The position numbers and the translations under genes are program-made. Under the pieces are notes generated by a model, which did not search any database, was not told the origin of the DNA, and was given only the letters and a program-made list of their open reading frames with translations. This document shows positions 21,752 through 33,067 of a DNA stretch of 33,162 nucleotides, one piece after another; position 1 is the first letter of the stretch; each line of letters opens with the position of its first letter. This DNA is from Hyphochytrium catenoides (lineage: Eukaryota > Sar > Hyphochytriomycetes > Hyphochytriales > Hyphochytriaceae). The stretch lies in NCBI GenBank assembly GCA_900088475.1, contig FLMG01002189.1, forward strand, positions 1 to 33,162, in the 5' to 3' direction.

Positions 21752-22080
21752 AGATTTTGAAGCGTGTTCCTCTTGAACAGCTGGACCCTTCTCTTGCTTG
21801 TCTGGCGACGGTTGAGCTCGACGGTGTTGACATGATGGTTGCTGGCGATGACATGGTTGCTGATGAGGACATGGTTGCTGATGGTTCACCTTTTCCTCCT
21901 CCTCCTTCTTCTCCGCTCATCATTACTGAGGAAATCAACTATGATTCTTCTTTTACTGATGATGAGCAGGGAGCAGGTTCGAGGTGGGATGCTGGAAGAG
22001 CCTAAGGCTTCTTAGTTTTTCTTTTCTTCGTCTTCCTCTTCTTCTTCTTCTCTTTCTTCTTCTTCTAGAATTAGTCTGTT
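21752..22080 (+). mobile_element. LINE-like 3' fragment on the plus strand, copy E
   Basis: The plus strand reads ILKRVPLEQLDPSLACLA, an acidic linker with repeated MVA(G/D) units, then PLIITEEINYDSSFTDDEQG and a stop. A TTCTTC-rich tract follows to about 22070. This is the same C-terminal tail as copies A-D, in the opposite orientation, truncated to about 80 codons. Confidence 0.6.
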
Positions 22081-25000
22081 AGTAGCGATAGTAGTAGCAA
22101 TAAACATCAAATAGGTTCAACCTCTCAAAAAATTAATAAAAAAGAAAAAGAAGAGGAGAAAATAGAAGAGGAAGCAAGGCAAAAGTGAAGTGGCAAACTC
22201 AGCCTTTCTCATTTGTACCAAGAATCGTCAAGTCCCTGTACATTGATGTTGATAACAGTCGATCCCAGAGGAAGGAAGAGTGCAGCACCACCACACATCT
22301 AAAATCCAATCACAGTGTTTTTGAATGATGCGGGGAGCGAAGGAGAGAGCACGCAAGAGAGGAGGAGGAAGATGGACAAAGCCGGACGATAGAATGGAGA
22401 GAGGACCAGACGAAGGGTAGCTGGTGAAGCAAGAGAGAATGAGAACCAATTGAAGAAAGACAGAGAAGGACAGGACAGCAGGGAAGCACAATTGAAAGGC
22501 GTAGAAATAGGGAGAAAAACAAGCGGTCCGTGAACTGAGAGAGCAAGAGAGGAAAGCTAGATTTGAAGGAGGAATGGGTCACCTGTCTAATTATTAAGAG
22601 GTGCTCTTGTTGGAGACCTGATTATGAGAAGCGATAATAATGAACGTCCTGCTGCAATGATGGAGATGAGAGGCGGCGGAGAAAAAGAGAATACCTTTGA
22701 AGTCCAAGAGGAACTGTGCTTTCTTAATGCGCTGGGTGGAGAATAGTGATTATCTCTCTCTGTTGACCTCAAATGCCCTCTTTGTGGCGCTTAATTGCTT
22801 ACATCTCTACGCATGGACGATGGGCAGAAGAAGCTGACCAATCTTAATGAAGAACTTCGGTGAGGGTTGGGGCTTCAAGACGAGCGAGGAAGCCCAACGT
22901 CTTCGTCCCCAATCATGATACCGTTAGATCCTCAAACATTGGTATTTACTTCTACTTATCAATCGTCATCTCTTCTATTCTCTTCTTCCTAATCTGCCAC
23001 TTGTTTGTTGTCTTCTTAGAGCGGCAGTGCGTGGCGGTACATCTCTCTTCTTCTTCTAATGCTCTTTGTGGGCCAACTTGCACCATTAGTGGTAGCGGCT
23101 TGCGAATATTTTTGCCTAGCCTATGTTCTGTGCATGCCTGCCCGCTGTCGGGTGTCCATCATCTGTGGCTGCTTTCCATCAAGTATAATATTAACGCCCG
23201 TCATCTTGTTATCGTCATCATCCTAACGTCAAAGTCGTTTCCTCTTTTTGGCTCTCCCTCCCCACTTCTTTATAGCGGGTGTCACATACGCTACTCCTCC
23301 TTCGTCTTTCTTCTAGGCTTTTGCTCGTCATCTACTACCCGATAGCTGCCAGCCGGTGGAGCTCTCCCCCTTTCCTTTTCCTTCTCGGCTAATGAATAAT
23401 AACAATCATCTGTGCTCCTTCCGCTATTTTTTTTGCTGAGATTCCAGGCAGCCCACTTTTCCTGTGCTTCTGATTGGGAAGTGCTCTCTCATCACTCTGT
23501 TCTCAATTTTTGTCTTCCTCTCTACAAAGCTGCTCAAGCGAAAGAGGAGGAGAAGGAGGTCGTGGTGATGTCGTTTATTGTCGATGCGGAGGTACAGTGA
23601 GGAGGGTATCTCTTCATTGAGGAGATTTCCTGAATCTGAGAGGCGGAATCCTAATCTCTCCGTTTCTCTAAGTTCCGCTGCTTATCTAGAGTGGACAACG
23701 GAGATTAAGGTAAACGCAGGGCAGTCATTTTGCTATAAGTTTATGGAGGTAAGAAGTAGGAGACGGGAGCGTCGCGCTTACAGGGGAACAAGAGTGATCA
23801 CCCAAGCTCGACTGATAGCTCAGCCTCGAAGCTTCAAGAAGGATGTAAGAAGAGGGCAAGGACCATAAGAAGAATAAAGCGAACCAAAACTGGGAAAAGA
23901 GAGAGAGAAGTTAGTTCTTCTTCCAGTGCCACCGTTCCGACAACCGTTAAATATGCATATAAAAGGCTGAATTGGAAGGAGGAACTCCGCCAATGGAGCA
24001 AATCATACTCATAGTTATCTCCTCTCGTTCTTCCGGTCTTTCTCTCCCTCCTCGGCTATCAAGCTGAGCCTCTTCCTCTCGGTTCTTCTACCTACCATCC
24101 TCTGTCGCTTTCTCTTCTTCTCTCTCCTCTCTTTCCTTCTCTCTCTTCCTCTCTCTCTCCACACACACACACATGTATATAGTTATTAGTCATTTCCTTA
24201 CGTGCTGTGTGCGTTGCTCTCTCAAATCTTTTGCCTCTGCTGCCTTTTGCCTTCCTTCCAACTGCTTCACAGCATCTCTCTTTATCTCATTTATGCTAAA
24301 GCTCTATTGAGCTTCCGCCTTTCGCGGTTACCTTCTTCGCTCTTTTTCGTCCTTATTTTCTTGCTTTTCTGTCCTCCGAGTAGCAAGCAAGAAGGTTCCT
24401 CTCAATTATAACGTCTTTCGTTCTCTCCCACCTCCAGCCAAATGTCTCACCCGTCACTAGCCGGCTCTCATTTTCTCTCTTCTTCTCAGCTTGGACATCT
24501 ACGTTCATTCTATCTTCTATTCTTCGTCTTCTCCCCCCCTTGCTTTCACTACTATCTTCTTCTTTTGGTTCACTCTAGCAGCTACCATGCACCAACCCTG
24601 TCGTTCTTCCTTCATTTTTGATAGAGTAAAACTAAGATAGAGAAAGATGAGAAAGAAGAAGAAAAGAAGACGAAAGACAAAAACAGAGAGACGAGCCAAC
24701 AGAGAGAGATAAGAGAGAAAAGAGTCACAGGCGACAGAGACGCCAGCGAGAGAAAGAGGGAATAACCCCCCCCCACCCCCCTTTCCAAAAAAAAAAGGTA
24801 GATACATAGATAGAGAGAAAGATGATAAGAGGGTGATCAAGAAGAGCGAGAGAGACACAGAGATAAAAGAGAGCCAGAAAAGATGTCATCACAGAAGAGA
24901 AATCAAGACGCCGCGTCACGGTGGTAGAAATACTCGACGATGAAGAACAAACGGTAAAAAGAAAATAGCGGGGAGCGAAAGAGACGGAGCCACCACACGG

Positions 25001-25960
25001 AGAAAAGAGGCACACAGTGACTGGTTGATAGAGAAAAAAGGAGGACGGATAATAGATGGTGAAGGAGAGAGCAAGTGAATGATGATGGTAAGCGCCGTCC
25101 TCCCGTTGAACACGCAACAATCGCTTTATTTATTGAGCTTCCTACGCCCGTAACAGCATGTTGTCATGCCTCTATCTTCCGCTCTTTCCCACCTTGTCTC
25201 ATACATCTCTCGCTCTCTCACCCACGCAACAGTCATTAATCCCTCTCTCCCTCTTTCTCTCCACCCCCCTTTGAACTCGATAACGGCACCGGTTGGGGGT
25301 CAAGTTATAGCTCAGAGAGCGTAGCATTCGAGTTCTGCAACTTCCAAGCAAGAAGAATGCTCCCAGGGTTCTAATTCTCGAGACTCTCTGGCTCATTCCG
25401 TCCACTCTCTGTTTCTCCAACCGTTTGTGCTAATGCTGGCTTGAATTCGTGGCGTTATGTGACTGTGCGTGCCGACCACCATAGGATAGGATACCAACAA
25501 GTGATTGGATCAGGTCCAGCCCACCAGTTCAGGAGCTCCTAATCATCTGCTGTCTCTCTTCTTTCGTCACGGTATCTAAGATGTTTACTTAACTTGCATG
25601 ACAGCTGAAGGAGCTTTGCATCTGTTTGACCGTGCGTCGTAATTCTGGTGGTAGGGCTATCTTGGTGTTGGTATGATGGCGATGAACTGATCTCACTGCG
25701 TTATCGCCGCTACCGGTCTTACGGTGAGAGGCAGGACAGTCCTCCAGCAAGGCACAGGGGGGAACGTCACGTTGTTGAATGTCTTCCTACTTTCTTTGCT
25801 ATAAATACTTATCTTAGCCTTCCCTAGTACCTCTTACAAATGAATTAAATACACCGACGACATCGGCCACAGGCAAAACATACACGAAGTTAAGGAAGTA
25901 CAAGGAAGATGAAGGTAATAAGAATACGAGACTTGCTTCTTCGTCAGGATCTATCTCTTC
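22081..25960. other. No supportable gene; CT-rich spacers
   Basis: The longest open frame (22860-23345, plus strand, 161 codons) has one strongly hydrophobic segment but no recognisable family, no start context that stands out and no splice support. CT/CA microsatellite sequence lies at 24115-24175, a C-rich/A-rich homopolymer pair at about 24767-24797, and GA-rich DNA from 24630 to 25080. The last few hundred bases should hold the 3' untranslated region of the minus-strand gene that ends at 25975. Confidence 0.35.
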
Positions 25961-25974
25961 TTCATCCTCCTGCA

Positions 25975-26439
25975 TTAGAAGCAGCACTTGTACTCCACAC
26001 CATTCACGATGCGCTTAAAATACTTGGTGGGGAATCGACCGCAAGGTTTGCATTGTGCTAAGATCGAGTTGGCTCCCCAACGATGCGCCCCCGGCTGTGG
26101 GCTGTTGAAGCCGTGCCAAGGACCGTTGTTCCAACCGTTACTAGTTTGTGCTCCTGCGTGCGCCATAGCAAATCCATTGCCGCTAGAGCTTGCCTGTGAC
26201 CAGGCTGAGGCAGAAGATCCTGGTCCGCTAGCTTGGGCAATGGCTGAGGCAGAAGCATGGGAGGAAGAAAAAGGGCTAGAGATCCACTGAAGGTGCCGGG
26301 AGGTGGTGGTTTCGGGTGCTGCCGTATCAACAATGTCGGAGTTTGGAGAGGAGTCAGGGCCACGGAGAGCTTGATGCTGTGGAGAGGCGGTGGCCGTAGC
26401 GACCAGCAGTACGGTACCGATGAGAGAAAGAGTCTTCAT
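25975..26439 (-). CDS. Small secreted Ser/Ala-rich protein with C-terminal Cys cluster
   Basis: A single-exon frame of 154 residues, start ATG at 26439 with A at -3. The frame stays open upstream for another 105 codons, but this Met is preferred because it begins a canonical signal peptide (MKTLSLIGTVLLVATATA, cleavage predicted near 18-20). The mature protein has an acidic Thr/Pro-rich lead, an RHLQ tetrapeptide at 48-51, a Ser/Ala/Gly/Gln low-complexity core (57-98) and a Trp/Asn/Gly-rich stretch (101-122). A C-terminal module has four cysteines at 130, 133, 152 and 153 (CKPCG and KCCF), which could make two disulfides. No family is recognised. The RHLQ position resembles the RxLR translocation motif of oomycete effectors, but the last residue is Gln and no downstream EER is present. 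The low-complexity core is silk- or wall-protein-like. Probable real gene, function unknown. Confidence 0.65.
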   Translation of the reverse strand: MKTLSLIGTVLLVATATASPQHQALRGPDSSPNSDIVDTAAPETTTSRHLQWISSPFSSSHASASAIAQASGPGSSASAWSQASSSGNGFAMAHAGAQTSNGWNNGPWHGFNSPQPGAHRWGANSILAQCKPCGRFPTKYFKRIVNGVEYKCCF

Positions 26440-27010
26440 AATTGTTATCTTTGATAAAAGTACCGCGTTATCTTCCGTGCAGGATTGGCGTAGGTAGGAG
26501 GCTGTGACAACTGGGGAGAAGATTGCTGATAGACAAAAACCGGCAGCAAGGAGAAGATCTTCGTAGCGGGCAGCAGACTCTCTAGAGAGAAACCAAGGCC
26601 TTGTCGTCCTCCCAAACAACTTTTTCCTCATTCTAATAAAGGTTGGGAGGAGAGAAGTGCTGATAATAAAGTTTGGTTGTGTTGTTGAGAGGGCGGGAGC
26701 CGTAGGGAAAATAACTATGGAAGAGAAAGAAAGAAGACTACTCGACAACTCCAAGAGAAAGAGAAAAACCTTATTATTATAGAAGAAAACTCATGTTCTA
26801 ATTCCGGCCAAACTGCTTGAGGTCGTCCACAGCGTGATTATTAATAAATTAATAGAGCATCGATGAGGAAAGATTATAGCCTCAAAACGAGCCTCGCAAT
26901 GGCATCTTCCGAGGAGGAAACATCGTGTTCGAATCGGTTCTGAGAGAAAGGTAGTCACGACGTCATCCAAATAATGCATTCCCCGTTTCTTATTTTTATT
27001 ATATACTACG
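26440..27010. other. Upstream region of the small secreted gene; no other gene
   Basis: This should hold the promoter and leader of the minus-strand secreted-protein gene. The frame remains open to about 26754 with two extra hydrophobic stretches, which I read as chance. Nothing else is supportable. Confidence 0.35.
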
Positions 27011-27015
27011 ACTAA

Positions 27016-27062
27016 TGTCTACTAAGAAGAAGTACGAGTAAAAGATGAAGAAAGAAGAAGGA

Positions 27063-27094
<32 letters not shown>

Positions 27095-27680
27095 AACAAG
27101 GAAGCCTATGACGCCTTGGTCTTTTCCTCCTCAACCTGATCACCTCCGCACTCATCATCAGTGAAGGAAGAATCATAATTGATCTCTTCGGTAATAACAA
27201 GGGGAGAAAGAGGAGGAGGAGGAGGTGAATCATCAACCACAATGTCATCATCGGCAACTTCAAACGCCGCGAGGCAAGCAAGAGAAGGGTCCACGTGTTC
27301 AGGCGGACTACGCTTCAAAATCTGAAGCGCATTTCCTCATGAAATGCCATAGAGACCCTCGTGTGAATGCGTAAAACTATGGCCAAACGGGACCATTGAC
27401 CAAGACGACGAGAAGCATCAAGAGCAGAGCGGTCACATTAAAGGTTCACCAGATTGCTTACACAATCAACGACGCCCGGCATAACACCTCCAAAGGACTC
27501 CTAAAGCAATGGGACAAATTGCAGCCCTACAGCTCGGCAAGGTGCCTCATACTTCTTCAGCTTCGCCTTTCCAGACAAACGACCTTGATAGCCGGCGTGG
27601 ACTGCTGCACAAGGAAGGGTTCTAAGTTGCCGCGAGTCCGTGACAGACACATCAAGCGTATGCTGATATGAGGCGAAGAA
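27016..27680 (-). mobile_element. LINE-like element, decayed copy C
   Basis: Matches copy B from the region before YAAVHAGYQG to the 3' end, but with several in-frame stops and frameshifts. Only the last ~70 codons (27318-27106) stay open. The copy ends at an AGTAGACATTAGT segment (read on the minus strand, about 27025-27010), matching the 3' terminus of the other copies. It is more diverged than A and B and therefore probably older. Confidence 0.6.
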
Positions 27681-28130
27681 GGATTATAGGAGACTCAAAT
27701 GCAAGGACTAAAGAACGAAGCTCCGAAGAGAGAAGGAAAAAAGCCCTAAGGAAAATAACCAGAGCTGGCAAAGAGGATAACCTTTGTTTTGCCGCATCAT
27801 CATCATCATTAAAAGAAGACAAGGATAAAGAAGAACCGATGACTCAAATGATGACGAGGGGAGAAGGAGGAGGACGAAGAGAGAAGAATATAGCGCATTG
27901 TTATAAAATGAAGGAGGAGCAACTAAGCGACGAAGGGAAAAGGGAAAAGAGGAAAAAATTAAACCAGAGCGGGCAATGAGAAAAATCGTTTACCGCATCA
28001 TCATCATCACTAGCATCATCATTATCACTAACATCATCATCAGAAGAAGAGAAGGGTTAAGATTAAGCGAAGTCCATGGACTCAATGATGACGAGGGGAG
28101 AAGGAGGGGGAGGAAGTGAACCAGAAAAAA
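27681..28130 (-). repeat. Two direct repeats resembling the LINE acidic tail
   Basis: Two blocks, about 27785-27870 and 27985-28110, share CCGCATCATCATCATCA and, further on, ACTCAATGATGACGAGGGGAGAAGGAGG or a one-base variant. On the minus strand both read PPPSPLVII followed by Ser/Asp-rich residues, echoing the PLIITEE...SSFTDDE tail of the nearby LINE copies. They are likely degenerate relatives arranged in tandem. Confidence 0.4.
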
Positions 28131-28890
28131 ACGCATCGTCATTGACAGAAGATGGAGGAAAGGAAGGAGGGAGAGAAGAAGGAAACGGTGGAACAGAAGG
28201 AGAAGAAGGAACGGCGAGTTCGACAGCATTACCAAATTAAGAAAAAAAAAGTAGTATTATCAGAAGAAGGAGAAAACGAAAGCCTTAGAAGCGGCAACCA
28301 GGTCCGGAGGGACTCGCTTGAGGAACCCAGGGTGGACGATTAATACACGATGATGACGCCCCACCTAGACTCCTGATCCTTAAGTAGACGCTGGACAAGG
28401 GTAAAAACGGAAGCTGACGAAAACCGGCTTGGGTGCTGTTTGCCGAAATTGGTGGGGGTGTAAGTTTTAAGGAACCCCACACGGAAAGAAGAGACGACTG
28501 GCTGCGAATTTTGCACAGGCTTGTTGCCCACGGAGAATTTCAGAAAGCATACCCTTGCGAAACGATTCAGGCAAGAACCTAATTCGCTATTATAACAATT
28601 TAATGTACTGCTTGCAGAATAACCCTGATTCGTTAGAGCTCCGACAAGAAGCCACATCAACCACCGCTACCTAAACGAGTAATGGATACTATAACAGTAC
28701 TCCATCATCTACTACTACTTGATAAACACCCATATAGCATAAGTATATAGACAGCAGACGAGATTCGTCGCAAGCGTATATAGGACGATTGTCAGGTGTT
28801 TCTTCCCACGCTGCTTCGAAAGTCTCTCACTGGCTGGAAGCTTAATAAAAATGGCTTGGAGGATCAAGAGGAGCAAGAAGAATCTACAGC
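28131..28890. other. No recognisable gene
   Basis: A 106-codon minus-strand frame (28660-28340) contains GKQHPSRFSSASVFTLVQRL and KDQESRWGV. It could be an upstream piece of a retroelement, but I cannot place it. The rest shows nothing supportable. Confidence 0.3.
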
Positions 28891-28896
28891 AGAGGC

Positions 28897-30050
28897 CTAG
28901 TACCGCGATTGTGCATGTTTATACAACAAAACGTTTATGAGGCGATCAAATAAGCAGAGCTTACCGTCTTCTTCAGTCAAGAATCTATAGCTCACACTCT
29001 GAAGGTCAAAATAACCATCACTTGTATGGCCCGCATGCTGCACTATCCCGGCGCTAGCTGCACTAGAACCTTTGTTAATCCGCAGTGTCAAATCACTGTG
29101 TCAGCAATATGGCGCCGGAACAGTTTAGAAGTTTCGCTGCTTGAGTCCAACTTGTACCTCAGCTCGCTGCTGTCACCGCACTCAGCTCTGCTGCCCTGGC
29201 TATAGCAGAATGCGTTGACAAAGTGGGGCGGCACACTCCGTTGTGTCGTCACGTTGCTGAGGCATGTTAGCCTCCACGATTCAATAGCCTTATCGGTTTC
29301 CCTCCAGTCGCCTTACTATCGACTTTGTCAGTTTACGAATAGATTTTTCACTATCAGACCGAGCGAACAAGTCAAAGTAGAGAGCTGTCCTCTTTCAGTC
29401 TTGCAGAACCAGCAAGATCCCGTGTTCCTATAATTCATCGTGGCTGAAGTGTAGCGGCATAAGACGATCCATATTGTACTAGCGAATCTATCCTTAAACT
29501 GGCTCCTTTGCTCGGCTTGAGACTGCAAAATCTATCCGTAAACTGACACATTGATCCGTTTCTTACATAAAAGCACCTAAAGATGGAACTTAGTGTTCCA
29601 GACATGAGCCGTATTGCTCCTGAGTGGACTATTCTAATCCCCGCAGTTCATCGGTGACGGCATCTCCGACACAAGGTTTGCAAGTAAATGCTCCATAAGT
29701 GCAGCCACCAGCTGCTGCGGGAGGAGGCATTCATTACTATTCCGAGGTGTTTGGAGTTCTCCGTGATCTTCATCTGCCTTCTCAGACCATGGAGTAGCTT
29801 GATGTTGTTGGGCACTCGCTCTCCAGTGGCCAGAGCAGCAGAGCTCTCGGTGGCCATAATCGCCTGTCATCCCGGAATTTCACATTTCAGCTGCTGATGC
29901 CTCCGACACATGCCTCGAGGCCGTAAAAGGGTTGGTGCAGTCCATAACAAAACATTTCGTCGTCGTGGGAGTCTGGTGTCAACCAGAGTCGCCCATGGCG
30001 CTTTTGGAGTAAGTGTCTATCTGAGCAATGTTTATTCAGCCTTCTTCGGT
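28897..30050 (-). mobile_element. Decayed Ty1/copia-like pol remnant
   Basis: In minus-strand order I see three weak matches to copia polyproteins. FCYGLHQPFYGLEACVG (about 29975-29900) resembles the LYGLKQ reverse-transcriptase block. NNIKLLHGLRRQMKITENS followed by KHLGIVM (about 29815-29730) resembles the segment before LGxxxYFLGI. A region ending RINKGSS...YRFLTEEDGKLCL (29085-28935) resembles the NKGAI...YHFLRE end of RNase H. Stops and frameshifts separate them. The order and spacing support a single old insertion, but each match alone is weak. Confidence 0.35.
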
Positions 30051-30109
30051 GCATGATGTTTGTCGGATCCTTGCTTGGGGTTGCCATCAGCAGCGACGGC
30101 TCTATTTGG

Positions 30110-30270
30110 TGTGGCTGGTCACTGCTCATCATCACTGCCGCTGGACACTGCCGCTGCACACTGCCGCTGGTCATACAGTATTTGGTGTGGCTGGTCACTG
30201 CGCACTGCCGCTGCTCACTGCTCACTGCCGCTGACCGCTGCCGCTGGACACTGCCGCTGGCCGCTAATTC
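30110..30270. repeat. CACTGCCGCTGG minisatellite
   Basis: Repeats of a 12-18-bp unit (TGCCGCTGGACAC, TGCCGCTGGTCA, TGCTCACTGCCGC) with a longer internal repeat of TATTTGGTGTGGCTGGTCACTG. It opens all forward frames over the block, which are not coding by any other evidence. Confidence 0.65.
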
Positions 30271-30374
30271 CCACTTACGTTATTACCGTAGAAGAACCTA
30301 GGAGACCACTGCACCACTGTCCACTGCATCTGATCAGGTCTCTTTGTGATTATCTATCTCTTGATTACCACCAG

Positions 30375-30656
30375 CAGGTACAATTGCGTTAGAAGATGTA
30401 CGCTGACGGCCCGGTGGAAGTGGGGTTAATAGACAGACTTCCGTTTCGTGACCTCGTCCTCTCTCTCTCCCCAGTATCAGCATAATACAGCAGGCACTCA
30501 TCAGGTACAGTTGGCTCACAGCATGTACGCTGGCAGACCGGTGGAAGTGGGGTTAATAGACAGACTTCCGGTCAGGGACCTCGTCCTCTCTCTCTCCCCA
30601 GTAGCAGCAAAATACAGCAGGCACTCATCAGGTACAATCGGGTCACAGCATGTACG
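30375..30656. repeat. Tandem duplication, 127-bp period
   Basis: The anchor ATGTACG occurs at 30396, 30523 and 30650, exactly 127 bp apart each time. The two complete units share CCGGTGGAAGTGGGGTTAAT, the CTCGTCCTCTCTCTCTCCCC stretch and CAGGCACTCATCAGGTACA. Confidence 0.85.
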
Positions 30657-31732
30657 AGGGGTTGCTTGGGTCTTAGTAGGGGTTGCTGGGGTCTGAGCAG
30701 GGATGCTTTTACTACACTAAGGGTAAATGGGCGTTGAACCTCTCCGTAAACACCTCTGTTCATCGCAAAACGTCATCAGACTTGGACTGAACCATGACTA
30801 TACCTTCAAAGAGTCTCTTGCAAAATGGCAGGCGTCTCAGCAGGGGTGGCTGGGGTCACAGCAGGGGTGGCTTTATTACACTGAGGGTACATGGGCTCTG
30901 ACCCTCTCCGTAAATACCTCTGTTCGTCGCAAAACGTCATCAGGCGCGGGCTGAACCATGACTATACCTTCGAAGAGTCTCTCGCAAAATGAGTATCACA
31001 TGCCTTGGGTGTTGGTGCCTATATTGGCCACTGTACCTGGCTCACTCTCTTCCACTCTGCGGACGTTACTAAGCTAAAGGTACATGGGCTCTGACCCTCT
31101 CCGTAAACACCTCTGTTTCTCGCAAAACGCTATCAGACGCGGACTTAACCATGACTATACTTTCAAAGGGTCTCTCCCAAAATAACTGTCCCATGCTCTG
31201 GGTGTTGGTGTTGATATTGGCCACTGTACCTGGCTCACTCTCTTTCACTGTGCGGACGTTACTACACTAAAGGTACATGAGGTCTGACCTTCTCCGTAAG
31301 CAACTCTATTGATAGGAAAATGTCATCAGACTTCAATGACTTTACCATCCGGACGGTGTTTCGGAAATTGATTACCGCGCGCGCCCTGCGAGTTAGTGTT
31401 GATATTGATCACTATACCTTGCTCACTCTCTCCTACTCTGTGGACGTCACCACGGTCAAGGTACAAGGGCTCTGACCCCCTCAGTAAACACTTCTGTATA
31501 TCGCAAAACGCCATCAGGCTTGGACTGAACCATGACTATGCCTTCAAATAGTCTCTCCCAGAAGGACGATCAGACGCCCTGGATGTTGGTGTCGGTATTG
31601 GCCACTGTACCTGGCTCACTCTCTTTCAGTGTGCGGACGATTCTAAACTAAAGACACGTGGGCTCTGACCCTCTCCGTAAACACCTCTGGTGATCACAAA
31701 ACGCCATTCGACTTGGAGTGAACCATAACTAT
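30657..31732. repeat. Satellite-like array, ~193-bp period, six copies
   Basis: The anchor ACATGGGCTCTGACC or a variant occurs at about 30727, 30891, 31084, 31277, 31465 and 31658. The spacings are 164, 193, 193, 188 and 193 bp. Each unit carries CTCCGTAAACACCTCTG, CGCAAAACG(T/C)CATCAG, AACCATGACTATACC, and in the long units GGCCACTGTACCTGGCTCAC. The short first period holds 15-bp GTCTCAGCAGGGGTG units in place of the missing part, tying this array to the next one. Confidence 0.85.
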
Positions 31733-32699
31733 TGCTGGTGTCTCAGCAGGGGTGGCTGGTGTCTCAGCAGGTGTGGCTGGTGTCTCAGCAGGGGTGGCAG
31801 GAGTTTCAGCTGGAGTGGCAGGAGTCTTGGCAGGGTTTGCTGATATCTCAGCTGGGGCCGCTTAAGTCTCAGCTGGGGCAACAGAAGTCTCAGCTCGGTC
31901 GTCGGGGGTCTCAGCGGGGTTGACAGGAGTCACAGGAGCCTTAGTGGGGGGTGGCAGAGTCTCTAGAGACTGAGGCGGGGTTGTTGGAGTTTCAGCAGGG
32001 GTTGCTGGTGTTTCAGCAGTTGTGGCTGTTGTCTCAGCAGGGGTGGCAGGAGTTTCAACAGGAGTGGTAGGAGTCTTGGCCGGGTTTGCTGGTATCTCCG
32101 CACATGTGGCTGGTGTCTCAGCAGGGGTGTCAGGAGTTTCAGCTGGAGTGACAGGAGTCTCAGCGAGGGTGGCAGGAGTCTTAGCTGGGGCCGCAGGAGT
32201 CTCAGCTGGGGCAACAGAAGTCTCAGCTGGGTCGGCGGCGGTCTCAGCGGGGTTGGCAGGAGTCACAGGAGACTCAGTGGGGGTTGGCAGAGTCTCTAGA
32301 GATTGAGCGGGGGTGGTTGGAGTCTGAGCAGGGGCTGCTGGTGTCTCAGCAGTTGTGTCTGGTGTCTCAGCAGGGGTGCCAGGAGTTTCACCGGGAGTGG
32401 GAGGAGTCTTGGCAGGGTTGCTGGTATCTCAGCAGGGGTTGCTGGTGTCTCAGCAGGGGTGGCAGGAGTCTCAGTAGGGTTGGCAGGAATTTCAGCTGGA
32501 GTGACAGGAGTCTCGGGGTGGCAGGAGTCTCAGCTGGGGCCGCAGGAGTCTCAGCTGGGTCGGCGACGGTTTCAGCGGGGTTGGCAAGAGTCACAGAACC
32601 CCTGTTTGCTGGTGTCTCAGCAGGTGTGGCTGGAGTTTTTACGCGAGTGGTAGGAGTCTTGGCAGGGTTTGCTGTTATCTCAGCAGGGGTTGTTGGAGT
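31733..32699. repeat. 15-bp minisatellite encoding PAETP-like pentapeptides, 333-bp higher-order repeat
   Basis: Units of about 15 bp (GGTGTCTCAGCAGGG and GGAGTCTTGGCAGGG types). The minus strand reads as Pro-Ala-Glu-Thr-Pro pentapeptides and the plus strand as Val-Ser-Ala-Gly-Val, and both are open for over 80 codons in places. A marker GAGTCTCTAGAGA recurs at 31957 and 32290, giving a 333-bp higher-order period that is a multiple of three. No start, signal peptide or flanking domain supports a gene. It is best treated as a minisatellite with possible coding ancestry. Confidence 0.8.
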
Positions 32700-32816
32700 T
32701 GTTGAGAACTGTGATATGTTCGCAGTGGTACTGCGCTGTACAATGAATGTGCAGTGGTCGAAGGGGCTAACGGTCAGTCCTGGTACATGTAAAACCGATA
32801 GGTTTACAGTGAAAAA

Positions 32817-32895
32817 GGGCATGTGGTGTAATATCCTAGTGGTAGCACACCTCGTGATCACCTGGAGGTCCGTGGTTCGAATCCCGGCTTGTCCA
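32817..32895 (+). other. tRNA-like sequence inside the LTR
   Basis: GGGCATG (32817-32823) pairs with CTTGTCC (32888-32894) at six of seven positions, counting one G-U pair, and an unpaired A follows as a discriminator. A GTGT/ACAC stem (826-829 with 847-850), a CCTC/GAGG stem (850-853 with 865-868) and a perfect B box GGTTCGAATCC (32874-32884) follow the order of a tRNA. The D and anticodon loops are too long and the T stem has mismatches, so it is a tRNA-derived relic with possible polymerase III promoter elements, not a functional tRNA. T-rich sequence follows at once. Confidence 0.65.
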
Positions 32896-32968
32896 TTTAT
32901 TTACTTGTAAACATCTGTCCAAACCCTACCCATAAAGAGAGCTCGCTGCTCTATTAGAAATTCCAACA

Positions 32969-32982
32969 TGGTGGACAAGCCG
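32969..32982 (+). promoter_or_regulatory. TRIM primer-binding site
   Basis: TGGTGGACAAGCCG directly abuts the CA end of the left LTR. It is exactly complementary to CGGCTTGTCCA plus a CCA tail. The CGGCTTGTCCA part is precisely the 3' end of the tRNA-like sequence at 32885-32895 in the same LTR. Confidence 0.75.
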
Positions 32983-33067
32983 CCGGATGGAATGACAGTT
33001 CTGTGATTGTTGCAGTATCACAGTTCTGTGGGGAATCTAGAGAATTGGAAGTTGGCAATTCTCTTTC

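Noticed and set aside
22860-23345. 161-codon plus-strand open frame with one hydrophobic segment
   Set aside because: No recognisable family, no repeat or splice support, and low-complexity Ser/Leu composition typical of CT-rich DNA here.
25975-26754. 259-residue version of the small secreted protein
   Set aside because: The internal Met at 26439 begins a clean signal peptide; the upstream 105 codons look like untranslated leader.
32817-32895. Functional tRNA gene
   Set aside because: D and anticodon loops are over-long and the T stem is mismatched; position inside an LTR explains it better as a captured relic.
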